64,000 bases of DNA from Desulfovibrio piger (GTDB lineage: Bacteria > Desulfobacterota > Desulfovibrionia > Desulfovibrionales > Desulfovibrionaceae), in assembly GCF_900116045.1 (NCBI RefSeq), contig NZ_LT630450.1, positions 589,501 to 653,500 on the forward strand, written 5' to 3'. Under the pieces are notes generated by a model, which saw nothing but the letters and a program-made list of their open reading frames with translations, was not told where the DNA came from and did no database searches. The first letter of the stretch is position 1. Every line of letters starts with the position of its first letter. Positions 49,998-59,520 of this stretch are shown here, piece by piece. Both the position numbers and the translations under genes were made by a program.

Positions 49998-50897
49998 CTA
50001 TTTCTCCTCCCTGGAAGCGGCAGGGCCGCCCTGCCCGGCCACGCGCCGGGCGCAGTTGTCGGTATCGGAACAGACGAACATGCGCGTCCCGGCGTCATCC
50101 ATGACGATCTCGTCCAGATAGGTGTCTGTGGCGCCGCAAATGGCGCAGCACTGGTCCCAGCTCTGGGGGGTGAAGGGGTAATCCTCAAAGTCGAGACTGA
50201 CCACATCCGTATATGGCGGGATGGCGTAGATGCGCTTTTCCCGGCCGGCGCCGAAAAGCTGCAGTGCCGGACACTGGTGCATCTTGGGGTTGTCGAAACG
50301 CGGGATGGGCGACGGGCTCATGATGTAGCGGCCATTGACCTTCACGGGATAGTCGAAACCGGTGGCGATATCGCCATGCCGCATGATGTCCTCATACAGC
50401 TTGATGCTCATGATGCCGTATTCTTCCAGCGCATGCAGGGTCCGGGTCTCCTTCTCGCTGGGTTCGAGCCAGCGCAGGGGCTCCGGCATGGGCACCTGGT
50501 AGACCATGATCTGATCCTCGCGCAGGGGCTGCTCGGGGATACGGTGACGGGTCTGGATGATGCTGGCTTCTCCGGTGCGGGTGGTCGTGGTCACGGCCGC
50601 GGTTCGTTCGAAGAAGCGGCGGATGGAAACGGCATTGGTCGTATCGTCCGAGCCCTGGTCGATGACCTTGAGCACGTCGTCCCGGCCGATGATGCTGGCC
50701 GTGACCTGGATGCCGCCCGTCCCCCAGCCGTAGGGCATGGGCATCTCCCGGCTGGCAAAAGGCACCTGGTAGCCGGGGATGGCCACCGCCTTGAGCAGGG
50801 CCCGGCGCACCATGCGCTTGGTGCCCTCATCGAGATAGGCAAAATTGTAGCCTTCCAGGCCGGAGGCCGCAGGCGTTGTCGTCAGGTTCTCAGGCAT
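49998..50897 (-). CDS. phnJ: Alpha-D-ribose 1-methylphosphonate 5-phosphate C-P lyase PhnJ
   Basis: Radical SAM enzyme that cleaves the C-P bond. The 299-aa protein ends with the cysteine set Cys251, Cys254, Cys276 and Cys282, with spacings 3, 22 and 6, identical to E. coli PhnJ residues 241/244/266 (Fe-S cluster) and 272 (catalytic thiyl radical). The N-terminus YNFAYLDEGTKRMVRRALLKA is typical. Start at 50897 (MPENL) with SD GGAGG; it overlaps phnI by 8 bp. Confidence 0.96.
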   Translation of the reverse strand: MPENLTTTPAASGLEGYNFAYLDEGTKRMVRRALLKAVAIPGYQVPFASREMPMPYGWGTGGIQVTASIIGRDDVLKVIDQGSDDTTNAVSIRRFFERTAAVTTTTRTGEASIIQTRHRIPEQPLREDQIMVYQVPMPEPLRWLEPSEKETRTLHALEEYGIMSIKLYEDIMRHGDIATGFDYPVKVNGRYIMSPSPIPRFDNPKMHQCPALQLFGAGREKRIYAIPPYTDVVSLDFEDYPFTPQSWDQCCAICGATDTYLDEIVMDDAGTRMFVCSDTDNCARRVAGQGGPAASREEK

Positions 50898-52062
50898 GGA
50901 TGGCCTCCGCATGTTTTTCGGACGCGGCAGCAGCCTGCTCTTCCGCGTGCTTGCGTTCCCGCAGCTGGCGGATCAGGGAAAGTTCCGCCTGAAAGTCCAC
51001 ATAATGCGGCAGCTTGATGTGCTGCACGAAACCGGACGCATCCACGTTATCCCCGTGCATGAGCACGAATTCGGGATTCTGGGCAGGGCCGATCTGGTCT
51101 TCCTGCAATTCCCGGGCGCGCAGGGCACGGTCCACGATGGACATGGACAGGGCCTTGCGTTCGTTGTTGCCGAAGACAAGCCCGTAACCGCGGGTGAAGC
51201 AGGGATCGAGGGCACGGCCGGTGTACCGGCTGACCATGTCGCATTCGGTAAGCTCCACCTCGCCCAGGGTGATGGCAAAGCCCAATTCTTCCGGGGTGAT
51301 GCTCAGCTCCACGAAACCGCGGCGCAGTTCCCCCGTGAAGGGATGGACGGCGCCGTAGCCGCGCTGGGTGGAATAGGCCATGCCCAGCAAAAAGCCTTCA
51401 TCGGCACGGGCCATGGATTGCAGGCGCACGGCGCGGTCCCCGGAACCGTCGGCCGGCAGCTCCAGCGGCTGGCGGGTGATGTCCGGGCAATCATTGCCCT
51501 CATGCGAAGGAGACACGGATTCCATCAGGCCTTCGCGGCCGAGGGCGTCCATGGCTCTGGGAAGCGGCTCCTGCAGCAGGGCCTGCGTATCGGTCGCCAT
51601 CATCGCCAGATCTTCCGCCGTCCTTTCGGGCTCCGTGTCCCGGGGAGCCGTCCCGGGCACGGCCAGGCCTCGATCCAGCAGGCGGTGCGTATAGTCAAAG
51701 GTGGACCCCAGGATCTGGCCGCCGGGAAGGTCCTTCCAGGTGGCGGAGATTCGCCGCTCCACCCGCATGCGGGAAGTATCCACGGGCTCGGAGACACCGA
51801 AGCGGGGCAGGGTCGTGCGATAGGCCCGCAGCAGGAAGATGGCTTCCACGGCATCCCCCCGGGCCTGCTTGAAGGCCAGCGCGGCCAGCTCGGGGCTGTA
51901 CAGGGAGCCTTCGGCCATGATGCGGTCCACGGCCAGCTTGAGCTGCCCTGCCAATTGTTCAAGTGTCACTTCAGGAATTTGCACATCGCCCCGCCGTTCA
52001 CGGGCAAGCAGGGCGTGCGCCGCGGCAATGGCCTTTTCGCCACCTTTTACAGCTACATACAT
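50890..52062 (-). CDS. phnI: C-P lyase core subunit PhnI
   Basis: Nucleosidase subunit that, with PhnG/H/L, couples phosphonate to the ribose of ATP. The 390-aa protein starts MYVAVKGGEKAI and has AEGSLYSPELAALAFKQARGD, EAIFLLRAYRTTLPR, AYSTQRGYGAVHPFTGELR and the C-terminal HGDNVDASGFVQHIKLPHYVDFQ. Full length for the family. Start 52062 lies inside the end of phnH (10-bp overlap). Confidence 0.95.
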   Translation of the reverse strand: MYVAVKGGEKAIAAAHALLARERRGDVQIPEVTLEQLAGQLKLAVDRIMAEGSLYSPELAALAFKQARGDAVEAIFLLRAYRTTLPRFGVSEPVDTSRMRVERRISATWKDLPGGQILGSTFDYTHRLLDRGLAVPGTAPRDTEPERTAEDLAMMATDTQALLQEPLPRAMDALGREGLMESVSPSHEGNDCPDITRQPLELPADGSGDRAVRLQSMARADEGFLLGMAYSTQRGYGAVHPFTGELRRGFVELSITPEELGFAITLGEVELTECDMVSRYTGRALDPCFTRGYGLVFGNNERKALSMSIVDRALRARELQEDQIGPAQNPEFVLMHGDNVDASGFVQHIKLPHYVDFQAELSLIRQLRERKHAEEQAAAASEKHAEAIHA

Positions 52063-52691
52063 GGAGGCACCTCGTCTGCTGCAAGGGTCAGGCAGGTCGT
52101 ACGGGGCAGACCGATCAGGCGGCCCGGCCCGCAAAGCAGCATGTCCACACCCAGCGGGAATTGCTCATGGTTGCTCTGCCACTGGGGCAGGAAACCCGCC
52201 GGCATACGGCAGGAAAAATCACAGCTGCCCACGATACCGGGGCCGGAAGCGGTGATACCGGCGTTTTCCCCTTCTTCCACCCCACCAAGGCAGATGGTCG
52301 TGGAACGATCCGGGTATTCAGCCTCTCCCTGATGGAAACAGCGCAGGTCAGGCAGCGCTTCCGTACCGGGGACGAAGGCGAATGCGGCCTGAGAGGGCTC
52401 AGACACCAGGACCGCGCCGCAATGAAAACGGAACCAGGCCCTGACGTTTTCCGTATCCAGTCCGGGCGCCAGCCAGACCGCGGTCTCGTTATCGCACAGC
52501 GAAAGGGCCAGGGCCGCCAGTTCCGGGCTCAGTCCGGCAGGCAGTTCCTCAGCGGCGGCATCCGCCGGACAGGGGACGAACCGATACGTCCGGGCAGGCC
52601 GGGACAGCGCGGTGAGAGCCAGACGGAACACCTGCTGTGCCTGCCCCACAGGATCCGTCCAGGACAGGCGGGAACATTGCTGATCGTTCAC
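52053..52691 (-). CDS. phnH: C-P lyase core subunit PhnH
   Basis: Non-catalytic subunit of the core PhnGHIJ complex. The 212-aa protein shows WTDPVGQAQQVFRLALTALSRPART at the N-terminus, LALSLCDNETAVWL and the C-terminal FPLGVDMLLCGPGRLIGLPRTT, all PhnH features. It overlaps phnG by 4 bp and phnI by 10 bp, indicating translational coupling. Confidence 0.93.
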   Translation of the reverse strand: MNDQQCSRLSWTDPVGQAQQVFRLALTALSRPARTYRFVPCPADAAAEELPAGLSPELAALALSLCDNETAVWLAPGLDTENVRAWFRFHCGAVLVSEPSQAAFAFVPGTEALPDLRCFHQGEAEYPDRSTTICLGGVEEGENAGITASGPGIVGSCDFSCRMPAGFLPQWQSNHEQFPLGVDMLLCGPGRLIGLPRTTCLTLAADEVPPCM

Positions 52692-53131
52692 TGGTCTTCT
52701 CCGCGGACAAAGGTGAAAAAGTTGACTTTCGTACCTGCCGCATCGCGGGCGGCAGCCTTTCTTTTGGCCTCGATGGCCTGCTCCAGGCGGGGGCGCAGCT
52801 TTTTATCCAGCAATGTCGCGCAGCTTTCCCGCTGCCACAGGGCATCGCACAGGGCCGCCAGTTCCGCATGGCGGGGGGATTCCCCCATGATCCAGGCATG
52901 GCCAAGCGTCTCGTCTTCCAGCTGGACGGCGCAGCGGGTGACCAGAACTTCCCCTATGTTGAAGACATCACCGGTATTGCCGACACGTCCCCGGGCCATC
53001 ACGAGCCCGGTCTCGGGCCCACGCACGATACGGTAGCCAGGCAGAATGATCCCGGACAGGGCCGCATCAAGACAGGTCTCCGGGGCAAGCGCCAGCAGGC
53101 GCATGCGTTCCTGCCGCAAATTCATATTCAT
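52688..53131 (-). CDS. phnG: C-P lyase core subunit PhnG
   Basis: Core subunit with an RQxRM-type N-terminus (MNMNLRQERMRLLALAP), GETGLVMARGR-like and GEVLVTRCAVQLEDETLGHAWIMGESPRHAELAALCDAL segments, all PhnG-like. I prefer ATG 53131 (SD GGAAG; 147 aa); the same frame has ATGs at 53149 and 53161, the latter giving 157 aa, and these remain possible. Overlaps phnH by 4 bp. Confidence 0.9.
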   Translation of the reverse strand: MNMNLRQERMRLLALAPETCLDAALSGIILPGYRIVRGPETGLVMARGRVGNTGDVFNIGEVLVTRCAVQLEDETLGHAWIMGESPRHAELAALCDALWQRESCATLLDKKLRPRLEQAIEAKRKAAARDAAGTKVNFFTFVRGEDQ

Positions 53132-53153
53132 GATACTTCCAATCGTCATTGTG

Positions 53154-53900
53154 TTAGACATTCCCGGTCCGCGCCAGCGCGAAGCGGGTCGTCAGACGAA
53201 AGGGCAGCGCCCGGTCCGTCTGGCAAACAAGACATACAGAATCCATGACCAGGGACTTGTCGATCACCGGTTCCAGATACTGGTTCAGGGCCGCTTCCAC
53301 CCGATCCGCTCCTTCATGGGGCAAGGGGCCTGTCAGGGTGATGTGGAAACGGAACAGGTCCAGCACATGGTGGTAGCCCCAGCGCAGGAGGTTGCGCCGT
53401 TCGTCCCGGCTCAGGGGCTCCCGCCGCTCCACGTCCCCCTGGTCAAGGGGAGCCCGGAACCTATCCAGTTCCGTCACGCAATCCCGCTCCAGAGCGGCCA
53501 TGGCCGATTCCGACGCGGCATCCCCCTGCCGGGGGACCAGGGCCAGAAAAAAGGCCTGGCGCTCTCCCGAGTGGGCGGGCAGCCGCTGCAGTCCCAGCGG
53601 CGCCGTCAGCCAGCGTGCATGGCGCTCCGCCACCTTCCGGCAGGCCTCCCTCAGGGCGGCAACCATGCCCTCCGAAGTGGACCGCAGCTCAAAAGGCGCC
53701 TTGAGCGTGGCATGCAGGCCGTAATGGGCCGGTGTTCTGGCCAGGGATGTCCACAGATCGTGTTCCACCCCCGCAGGGGCCACGGGGCCTCCCGGCAGGC
53801 GGCGGCCGTCCCGGCAGTCCCGGCCGAACAGGGGAGCCATCAGACGGTACAGGGGCTCGTCCCTGCGGGGGGCGTAATAAAGAGCGTAGCGGGCAGCCAT
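53154..53900 (-). CDS. DUF1045 2H-phosphoesterase-like phosphonate protein
   Basis: A 248-aa protein with two HxT motifs, HATLKAPF (about residue 62) and HITLTGPL (about 189), the signature of the 2H phosphoesterase superfamily, and an RYALYYAPRRDEPL start typical of DUF1045 proteins in phosphonate operons. The usual cyclic phosphodiesterase PhnP is absent here, so this protein may open the ribose 1,2-cyclic phosphate made by PhnJ. That role is inferred from context, not shown. It is 1 bp after phnE and its end lies next to the phnG start. Confidence 0.85.
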   Translation of the reverse strand: MAARYALYYAPRRDEPLYRLMAPLFGRDCRDGRRLPGGPVAPAGVEHDLWTSLARTPAHYGLHATLKAPFELRSTSEGMVAALREACRKVAERHARWLTAPLGLQRLPAHSGERQAFFLALVPRQGDAASESAMAALERDCVTELDRFRAPLDQGDVERREPLSRDERRNLLRWGYHHVLDLFRFHITLTGPLPHEGADRVEAALNQYLEPVIDKSLVMDSVCLVCQTDRALPFRLTTRFALARTGNV

Positions 53901-53901
53901 C

Positions 53902-54699
53902 TTACAGCACCATCTTGCGCAGACGCTGGGAAAGCAGGTCGAACAGAGTCACCACCAGCACGATGATGGCCATGACCGCACAGGTCTGCCGGAAGTTGAA
54001 GCTGCGGAACAGTTCCCACAGCACCATGCCTATACCACCGGCACCGACCATGCCCACCACGGTGGCGGAGCGCACATTGGCTTCGAAACGGTACAGGGAG
54101 TACGATATCCAGAGGGGGAACACCTGGGGGATGACCCCGAAGATGATCTCTTCCAGAAAGCTGGCCCCGGTGGAGCGGACACCTTCCACCGGCGAGACCT
54201 CGATGGCCTCCACCGCCTCGGAAAAGAGCTTGGCCAGCGTGCCCGTGGTGTGCACCCAGAGGGCCAGCACACCGGCAAAGGGGCCCAGGCCCACAGCGAC
54301 CACGAACATCATGGCGAAGACCATCTCGTTGATGGCGCGGGCCGCGTCCATGAGGCGGCGCACCGGCTGGCAGATCCACCAGGGGGCGATATTCTCGGAA
54401 GACATGATGCCCAGCGGCACCGCGCAGATGACCGCCAGCAGGGTTCCCCAGACCGCCACATGCAGGGTGACGATCATCTCCTTCATGTACATGCGCCAGT
54501 CCGTGAAGTCCGGCGGGAAGAAGTCGGATATCAGGGTAAGGATGTTGCCGCCCTGCTCCACCAGCGCTACGGGCTTCATCTCGGCGCCGCTCCAGGCCCA
54601 GGCCAGCATGGCCAGGACAAGGCCCCAGATGACCAGGCGAAAGGTCCTGGCACGCAGATCGCGCGGCGGCTGCAGGGCCATTTTCATTTCAGCTTCCAT
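53902..54699 (-). CDS. phnE: Phosphonate ABC transporter permease PhnE
   Basis: Inner-membrane permease of the phosphonate importer. The 265-aa protein has an N-terminal membrane segment (about 22-40), the family region [51 protein letters not shown], and the conserved EAA-like loop region [21 protein letters not shown] and [23 protein letters not shown] 54699 has an AAGGA. It lies 29 bp after phnD. Confidence 0.94.
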   Translation of the reverse strand: MEAEMKMALQPPRDLRARTFRLVIWGLVLAMLAWAWSGAEMKPVALVEQGGNILTLISDFFPPDFTDWRMYMKEMIVTLHVAVWGTLLAVICAVPLGIMSSENIAPWWICQPVRRLMDAARAINEMVFAMMFVVAVGLGPFAGVLALWVHTTGTLAKLFSEAVEAIEVSPVEGVRSTGASFLEEIIFGVIPQVFPLWISYSLYRFEANVRSATVVGMVGAGGIGMVLWELFRSFNFRQTCAVMAIIVLVVTLFDLLSQRLRKMVL

Positions 54700-54728
54700 A
54701 ACGATGCGTTCCTTGTGCCCTGTCCCCG

Positions 54729-55697
54729 CTACTTGCCGAGCTCGGCCAGCTTACGTTCGATCCCGGCGATCTTGTCGGCCTTTTCCTTGGCATCCATATC
54801 CTGGTTGCTTTCCAGCACCATCTTGGCGCGGAACAGCTCCAGCTGGCGCAGAGGGATCAGCTGGCTGTTGTCGGATTTGATGAAGGGGCCCCACTGCAGG
54901 TCGGTCAGGATCTTGCGGGCCTGCTCCACATTCTCGCCCTTCACGCCGTAGCTGAAGATGAAGTCCGTGATCTTTTTCTTGGTCTCGTCGGACAGATCCT
55001 TGCGCCAGACCAGGGGATCGCTGGGAATCAGGGGGGACTTCCAGATCACGCGCAGTTCCTTGGCCTTTTCGGGAGCGGTGATGGCCAGACGGGCCAGTCC
55101 TTCATTGTTGCAGGTCGCCACATCCACGGTGTTATTGGCCACGGAGAGCGCATTGGCCTCGTGATTGGCAGACACGGTGCGGGCGAAGATCTTCTGGGGA
55201 TCCTTGCCGTTTTTGGCAAAAACGTAGTAGCCGGGCACCAGGAATCCAGATGTGGAATTGGGGTCGCCATTGCTGAATCTCAGCCTGGAGGCCTGGGCGA
55301 ACATGTCGTCAAGGTTCTGGAGCGGGCTCTTCCTGTTGACAATCAGGCAGGAGTAGTAGCCCTTGCTGCCGTCGGGGGCCGTGGTCTGGGCAAAGACCTC
55401 TCCATTGGCGCGGTCCACCATCACCATGGCGCCCTTGTTGCCGATCCAGCTCAGGTCGACTTTCTTGAAGCGCATGCCTTCGATGATCCCCGCATAGTCA
55501 CTGGCAAAGAAAGCCTTGACTTCCATGCCCAGGGCCTTGCTCATGTCCCTGAGGAAAGGCTCCCAGAGCACCTTGAGGTTCTGGCTGGCCTCGGTGGAGA
55601 TGATGCCGAAGTTGAGGGTCTGCTGTGCCTGGGCAGTCAGCGCGCTGCCCAGCAGCATGGCAAAGATCAGCAGGCCGGAAAGAAGACGGAAAAACAT
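54729..55697 (-). CDS. phnD: Phosphonate ABC transporter substrate-binding protein PhnD
   Basis: Periplasmic binding protein. The 322-aa protein has a signal peptide (1-24, ending AQAQ) and the PhnD-type body: [80 protein letters not shown] and [14 protein letters not shown] 55697 with SD AAGGAG. It lies 68 bp after phnC. Confidence 0.95.
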   Translation of the reverse strand: MFFRLLSGLLIFAMLLGSALTAQAQQTLNFGIISTEASQNLKVLWEPFLRDMSKALGMEVKAFFASDYAGIIEGMRFKKVDLSWIGNKGAMVMVDRANGEVFAQTTAPDGSKGYYSCLIVNRKSPLQNLDDMFAQASRLRFSNGDPNSTSGFLVPGYYVFAKNGKDPQKIFARTVSANHEANALSVANNTVDVATCNNEGLARLAITAPEKAKELRVIWKSPLIPSDPLVWRKDLSDETKKKITDFIFSYGVKGENVEQARKILTDLQWGPFIKSDNSQLIPLRQLELFRAKMVLESNQDMDAKEKADKIAGIERKLAELGK

Positions 55698-55765
55698 GTA
55701 TTTTCTCCTTGGATAAAGGGACGGGGCAACAATCTGTGCGGTCAATGGAGGACATCCCAGAGACA

Positions 55766-56596
55766 TCAGGCAGCGCGGGACGTCTCGCACACAGGGCTGA
55801 CGGGCAGGGCCGCCTCCCGGACGCCGGTCCTGGCGGCAAAAAGCTCGTCACTTTCAGCACCGTAAAGTTCCGCCAGGAACCGGGGAGTCAGACGTTCCGT
55901 GGGACCGTCATAGACGATCTCGCCTTTTTTCAGAGCCACGGTACGGGGACAGAAACGCATGGCATAGTCCACCTGGTGCAGGGTCACCACGACGGTGAGA
56001 CCATCCTTCTGGTTGAGGTCGCGCAGGGTCTGCATGACATTGCGGGCCGATTCAGGATCCAGCGAGGCGATGGGTTCGTCGGCCAGCAGGACACGGGCCC
56101 GCTGCACCAGTGCGCGGGCGATGGCGGCCCGCTGCTGCTGCCCGCCGGAAAGGGTACCGGTTCGCTGCCAGGCCTTTTCCCCGATCCCCACACGGGACAG
56201 GGCCCTGAGGGCCAGCTCCCTGTCATCAGCGTGGAAAGCGCCGGTCAGGCTGCGCCACAGGCTGGTGCGGGCCAGCGCCCCCAGCATGACGTTGCGGGCC
56301 ACGCTCATGCGCTCCACCAGGTTGAACTGCTGGAAGATCATGCCGATACCGGCGCGGATGCGGCGGATGTCCCGGCTGATGCAGCCGTTTTTCTGCACGA
56401 TCTCGTTATCGACCTGCACCAGGCTCTCACCCCTGTCTCCGGCGGTCAGGCCGCAGATATGGCGCATGAGCGTGGATTTGCCGGAACCGGAAGAGCCGAT
56501 GAGGGCCACCATCTCTCCCGGCGCCACATGCAGGTTGATATGGGAAAGCCCCTTGCTGCTGCCAAATGTTTTATTGAGATTGCTGATGTGGATCAT
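55766..56596 (-). CDS. phnC: Phosphonate ABC transporter ATP-binding protein PhnC
   Basis: ATPase of the importer and first gene of the phn operon. The 276-aa protein has Walker [13 protein letters not shown]-loop FQQFNLV, signature [15 protein letters not shown], Walker [14 protein letters not shown] and the PhnC-type C-terminal part. ATG 56596 with a GGGAG sequence upstream; longer open reading upstream is not family-like. The promoter should lie in 56597-56740, but no clear Pho box is visible. Confidence 0.94.
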   Translation of the reverse strand: MIHISNLNKTFGSSKGLSHINLHVAPGEMVALIGSSGSGKSTLMRHICGLTAGDRGESLVQVDNEIVQKNGCISRDIRRIRAGIGMIFQQFNLVERMSVARNVMLGALARTSLWRSLTGAFHADDRELALRALSRVGIGEKAWQRTGTLSGGQQQRAAIARALVQRARVLLADEPIASLDPESARNVMQTLRDLNQKDGLTVVVTLHQVDYAMRFCPRTVALKKGEIVYDGPTERLTPRFLAELYGAESDELFAARTGVREAALPVSPVCETSRAA

Positions 56597-56741
56597 GCGA
56601 ATGCTCCCGTTGAAATTGACTGGCTCACAATGGGCAACGCGCATGGCAAAACGATGACGTGCCCGTGATGAAAGGCCGGCGTTTATGTCACCGTTTGCAA
56701 AATGGGAGGGCTCGACAGCCTTCCATCCCCTTTTCCAAAAG

Positions 56742-56778
56742 CAAAAGGCATCCTGCCGATGAGGAAGGATGCCTTTTG
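56742..56778 (-). terminator. Terminator between the cysteine-rich gene and phnC
   Basis: Perfect 13-bp stem CAAAAGGCATCCT / AGGATGCCTTTTG with an 11-nt loop and a U-rich exit on the minus strand. It separates the small genes from the phn operon. Confidence 0.85.
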
Positions 56779-56805
56779 TTTTCATGAGGATGGGAACAGC
56801 TGCAT

Positions 56806-57051
56806 CTACCAGTGACCGGGGTCACGGCATTCCTGCCGCCCAAAGGTGCAAACGCCGCACATATCTGAGCTGTCCACGAAATTCCCGTCCATGGTATAGA
56901 AATCGACCACGGGCCCATGCCCGCAAATGATGCACTGACGTTCATAATCCGGGCGAGCCCGGCACAGGGACGGGACATCCTGGCCGCCAGTCATCATCTT
57001 TTCCGTCGTGACACGCGTGAATCCCTGCTGGGACATGATGCTTTCAAACAT
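56806..57051 (-). CDS. Small cysteine-rich protein (81 aa)
   Basis: I do not recognise this 81-aa protein. It has six cysteines, with two CxxC pairs, CIIC (40, 43) and CGVC (65, 68) around a short loop, then another Cys (75) before the end HW. This suggests a zinc knuckle or metal site. It starts 1 bp after the stop of the upstream zinc-ribbon gene, so both are made from one mRNA. A terminator then separates it from phnC. Confidence 0.65.
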   Translation of the reverse strand: MFESIMSQQGFTRVTTEKMMTGGQDVPSLCRARPDYERQCIICGHGPVVDFYTMDGNFVDSSDMCGVCTFGRQECRDPGHW

Positions 57052-57052
57052 A

Positions 57053-57460
57053 TCAGAAGAAGGTGCGCCGCAAGGGACGGTTCATGTTCCGGGGGACGAA
57101 CTGACAGCGGGAAAGGCCAAAGCATTCGGAACGCTCACCGCAGGGGAGACGTGAGGCAGTCAGATGCATGCGCGGGCAGGTGGCCAGGATCCCCTGGTCC
57201 AGCATATCCTGCCAGCGTGATTCCACAAGCTGCACCGGCACACGCACCGGTTCCACGGGTCTGGAGGAACGCGCCTCCACGTTCGGCCGATCCCGGGCAT
57301 CCGCTGCCCGGGGGGCCTTCTGGACTCCGCGGGCAGACGTTTTTTCCCGGTTCATCCGGCGTTCCTTCTGGCATTGGGGGCAGATATGGCCGCGTGGCCC
57401 GGGTGCAATGAAGGAACGGCCACAACGACTGCAACTGACAGGACAAAATGAGGGAATCAT
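57053..57460 (-). CDS. Zinc-ribbon-like small protein (135 aa)
   Basis: A 135-aa basic protein of unknown function. It has an N-terminal zinc ribbon, CSRCGRSFIAPGPRGHICPQC (two CxxC pairs, about residues 10-30), a polar arginine-rich middle, and a C-terminal part with several Cys/Arg (TCPRMHLTASRLPCGERSECF). I set the start at ATG 57460 because AGGGAGGTGG precedes it; the frame is open further upstream but without support. It precedes the 81-aa cysteine-rich gene. Confidence 0.6.
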   Translation of the reverse strand: MIPSFCPVSCSRCGRSFIAPGPRGHICPQCQKERRMNREKTSARGVQKAPRAADARDRPNVEARSSRPVEPVRVPVQLVESRWQDMLDQGILATCPRMHLTASRLPCGERSECFGLSRCQFVPRNMNRPLRRTFF

Positions 57461-57844
57461 GCGCCACCTCCCTGAAAGGGGCTGGGTGCCGGACAGGATC
57501 GAGCAAGGAGGGGCAAAAGACAGCATCTTGCCACCGGCCTGCTTCCTGACCGGATGTGCTTTCAGGCTGCCCTGCCCTTTTGTCAACACCATGAGCGCCA
57601 AGTGACAATTCCGCTCCACTTGCGGCGGTGCATAACGGTACACGAAAGTCTTCGGCCCTTCCCACACGTCCCGTCCCGTGCTCTCTCCTGAAGGCCGCAT
57701 GGCTGCCCTCCCGCACGATCCCGCATATCTCTTATCCTCCCGCAGCATCGTGCCGTGCAGCAGCCGCAGGGCCTCGACCGGGCATAAAAAAAGAGCCGGA
57801 TGTTCTCCGGCTCTTCATATCCATGCTCTGTTGCAGGGGGCCCA
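57461..57844. other. Region between the zinc-ribbon gene and the PPK2 gene
   Basis: About 380 bp without a supported gene. It must hold the promoter of the zinc-ribbon/cysteine-rich pair, and it contains the terminator of the PPK2 gene (57785-57815). Nothing else is recognised. Confidence 0.5.
57785..57815 (-). terminator. Intrinsic terminator after the PPK2 gene
   Basis: Ten-bp stem AAGAGCCGGA / TCCGGCTCTT with a 5-nt loop, followed on the minus strand by a U-run. It lies about 30 bp beyond the stop of the PPK2 gene. Confidence 0.85.
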
Positions 57845-59338
57845 TCAGCGCAGGGCGCGCTTCAGGGCATCCCTGTAAATGCGCAGGACCATCAGGCGGG
57901 CATGCTTCTTGTTCTCCGCCGGGATCACATGCCAGGGAGCCTCTTCCGTACTGGTCCGCAGGAACATCTCGTCCGCTGCGCGGGCGTATTCAGGCCATTT
58001 GTCACGATTCCGCCAATCCTCATCGGTGATCTTGTAGCGCTTCCACGGGATGGCCTCACGCTCCCGGAATCGCCGCAGCTGTTCCTCCGGCGAGATGTGC
58101 AGCCAGAACTTGAGCAATATGTTGCCCTTGCTGGTCAGCTGATGCTCAAAATGATTGATCTCGGCATAGGCGCGGGCCCAGTCTTCCTTGGGGGTCAGTT
58201 TTTCCACGCGTTCCACCAGGACACGGCCGTACCAGGAGCGGTCATAGATGGTGATGAAACCGGCGCGGGGGATATGCCGCCAGAAACGCCACAGATAATG
58301 GTGGGCGAGCTCTTCGTCCGAAGGCGCACTGATGGGGATGACGCGCGTGATACGGGCATCCGTCCCGGCCGTGAGCCGCCGGATGGCCCCCCCCTTGCCG
58401 GCAGCATCCCAGCCTTCAAAGATGAGTGTGGACGAAATGCCTTTTTTGTACGCCCGGAACGAGAGCTGATAGATCTCCTTCTGCAGGCGCTTCAGTTCCT
58501 TCTGGTAATGCTCGGGAGCCTGCACGCTGGAAAGGTCGATGGCATCCAGGGTGGAGACCAGGGACTCGCGGGCATCTTCTTCCACGTCGGGCACGGATTC
58601 CAGCACCTTGAGGCGGGCGGCACGGGCATCCTGCGCGGCGATGGTCCGCTCGATGCCGGCGATGATGGCTTTCACCACAGACAGGTTGCGGAAATTGGGA
58701 TCCGCGGCATCAATGATGCTCCACGGCGCATTGTCCCGGTCTGTCAGCATGATGGCCCGGGACGCGGCACTGACCATGCCGTCATAATCCGCGGCGATTT
58801 TTTTGTCGGATGGCGAAAAATGCACCAGGGAGCGATTTTCCTGCCGTTCTTTGAGCGCACGGGCATGGTCCTTCTTGTTGAGATGGAGCCAGAGCTTGAT
58901 GATGGCCATCCCGGATTCTGCCAGCCCGGATTCCAGGGCCTGCCAGCGGTGCATGCTGGCAGTGAACTCGTTTTCCCCCACATCCCTGCAGCAGCGCCGG
59001 CGCATGGCTTCACCGTACCAGCCGTCATAAAAGACCGCCGTCTGTCCGGCAGCCGGAAGCTGCCGCCAGAAACGCCAGGGCCAGGGACGGGCCTTCTCTT
59101 CGTCGGTCACCAGCCAGAAAACATGGTTCTGCACATGCTTGCTGTCCATCCATTCCGACAGGAGGTTGATGATGGCCCCCCGCCCGGAACCGACCAGACC
59201 GGCCACCGTGATCAGGACGGGGATCTTGCGCTCGATGCACTGCAGCTGCGCATTGAAAAGGCGCATGCGCAGCTGGGGGGCTTTTTCTTCAAATTCCTTG
59301 TTACTGCATGATCTGCCGAGGGCTGCCGATTCAAACAT
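57845..59338 (-). CDS. Double-domain PPK2-family polyphosphate kinase (polyphosphate:AMP phosphotransferase-like)
   Basis: A 497-aa protein with two fused PPK2 domains (about 20-235 and 275-497). The second has the intact P-loop GWDAAGKGG (309-317), the lid/Walker B stretch IYDRSWYGRVLVERV and FWLHISPEEQLRRF. The first has a degenerate loop GLVGSGRGA (47-55) but keeps YDGWYGEAMRR and LWLHLNKKDHARAL. This layout is that of class II PPK2 enzymes, which make ADP from AMP and polyphosphate with only the C-terminal domain active. ATG 59338 has SD GGAG. Its position beside the phn operon makes a phosphorus-related cluster. Confidence 0.9.
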   Translation of the reverse strand: MFESAALGRSCSNKEFEEKAPQLRMRLFNAQLQCIERKIPVLITVAGLVGSGRGAIINLLSEWMDSKHVQNHVFWLVTDEEKARPWPWRFWRQLPAAGQTAVFYDGWYGEAMRRRCCRDVGENEFTASMHRWQALESGLAESGMAIIKLWLHLNKKDHARALKERQENRSLVHFSPSDKKIAADYDGMVSAASRAIMLTDRDNAPWSIIDAADPNFRNLSVVKAIIAGIERTIAAQDARAARLKVLESVPDVEEDARESLVSTLDAIDLSSVQAPEHYQKELKRLQKEIYQLSFRAYKKGISSTLIFEGWDAAGKGGAIRRLTAGTDARITRVIPISAPSDEELAHHYLWRFWRHIPRAGFITIYDRSWYGRVLVERVEKLTPKEDWARAYAEINHFEHQLTSKGNILLKFWLHISPEEQLRRFREREAIPWKRYKITDEDWRNRDKWPEYARAADEMFLRTSTEEAPWHVIPAENKKHARLMVLRIYRDALKRALR

Positions 59339-59520
59339 GGTATCTCCAACCTTGCTCAAGATGTTTGCACGGGAAGCGGACACGCAGTTTCGAAACGTTC
59401 CCGGCACTCCCGATAATCAACGCACTGTCTGTGCCTGGAGTTTTGCAAGAGCATAGCTTTTTTCTTGCGCTTCGTCAGCCTGGGCAAAGGGGGATATCCT
59501 GCGAAACCTGCCCTCTTTTC

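Noticed and set aside
56597-56740. Pho box upstream of phnC
   Set aside because: Segments such as GGTGACATAAACG recall half sites, but no proper pair of 11-bp repeats with a -10 box is present.
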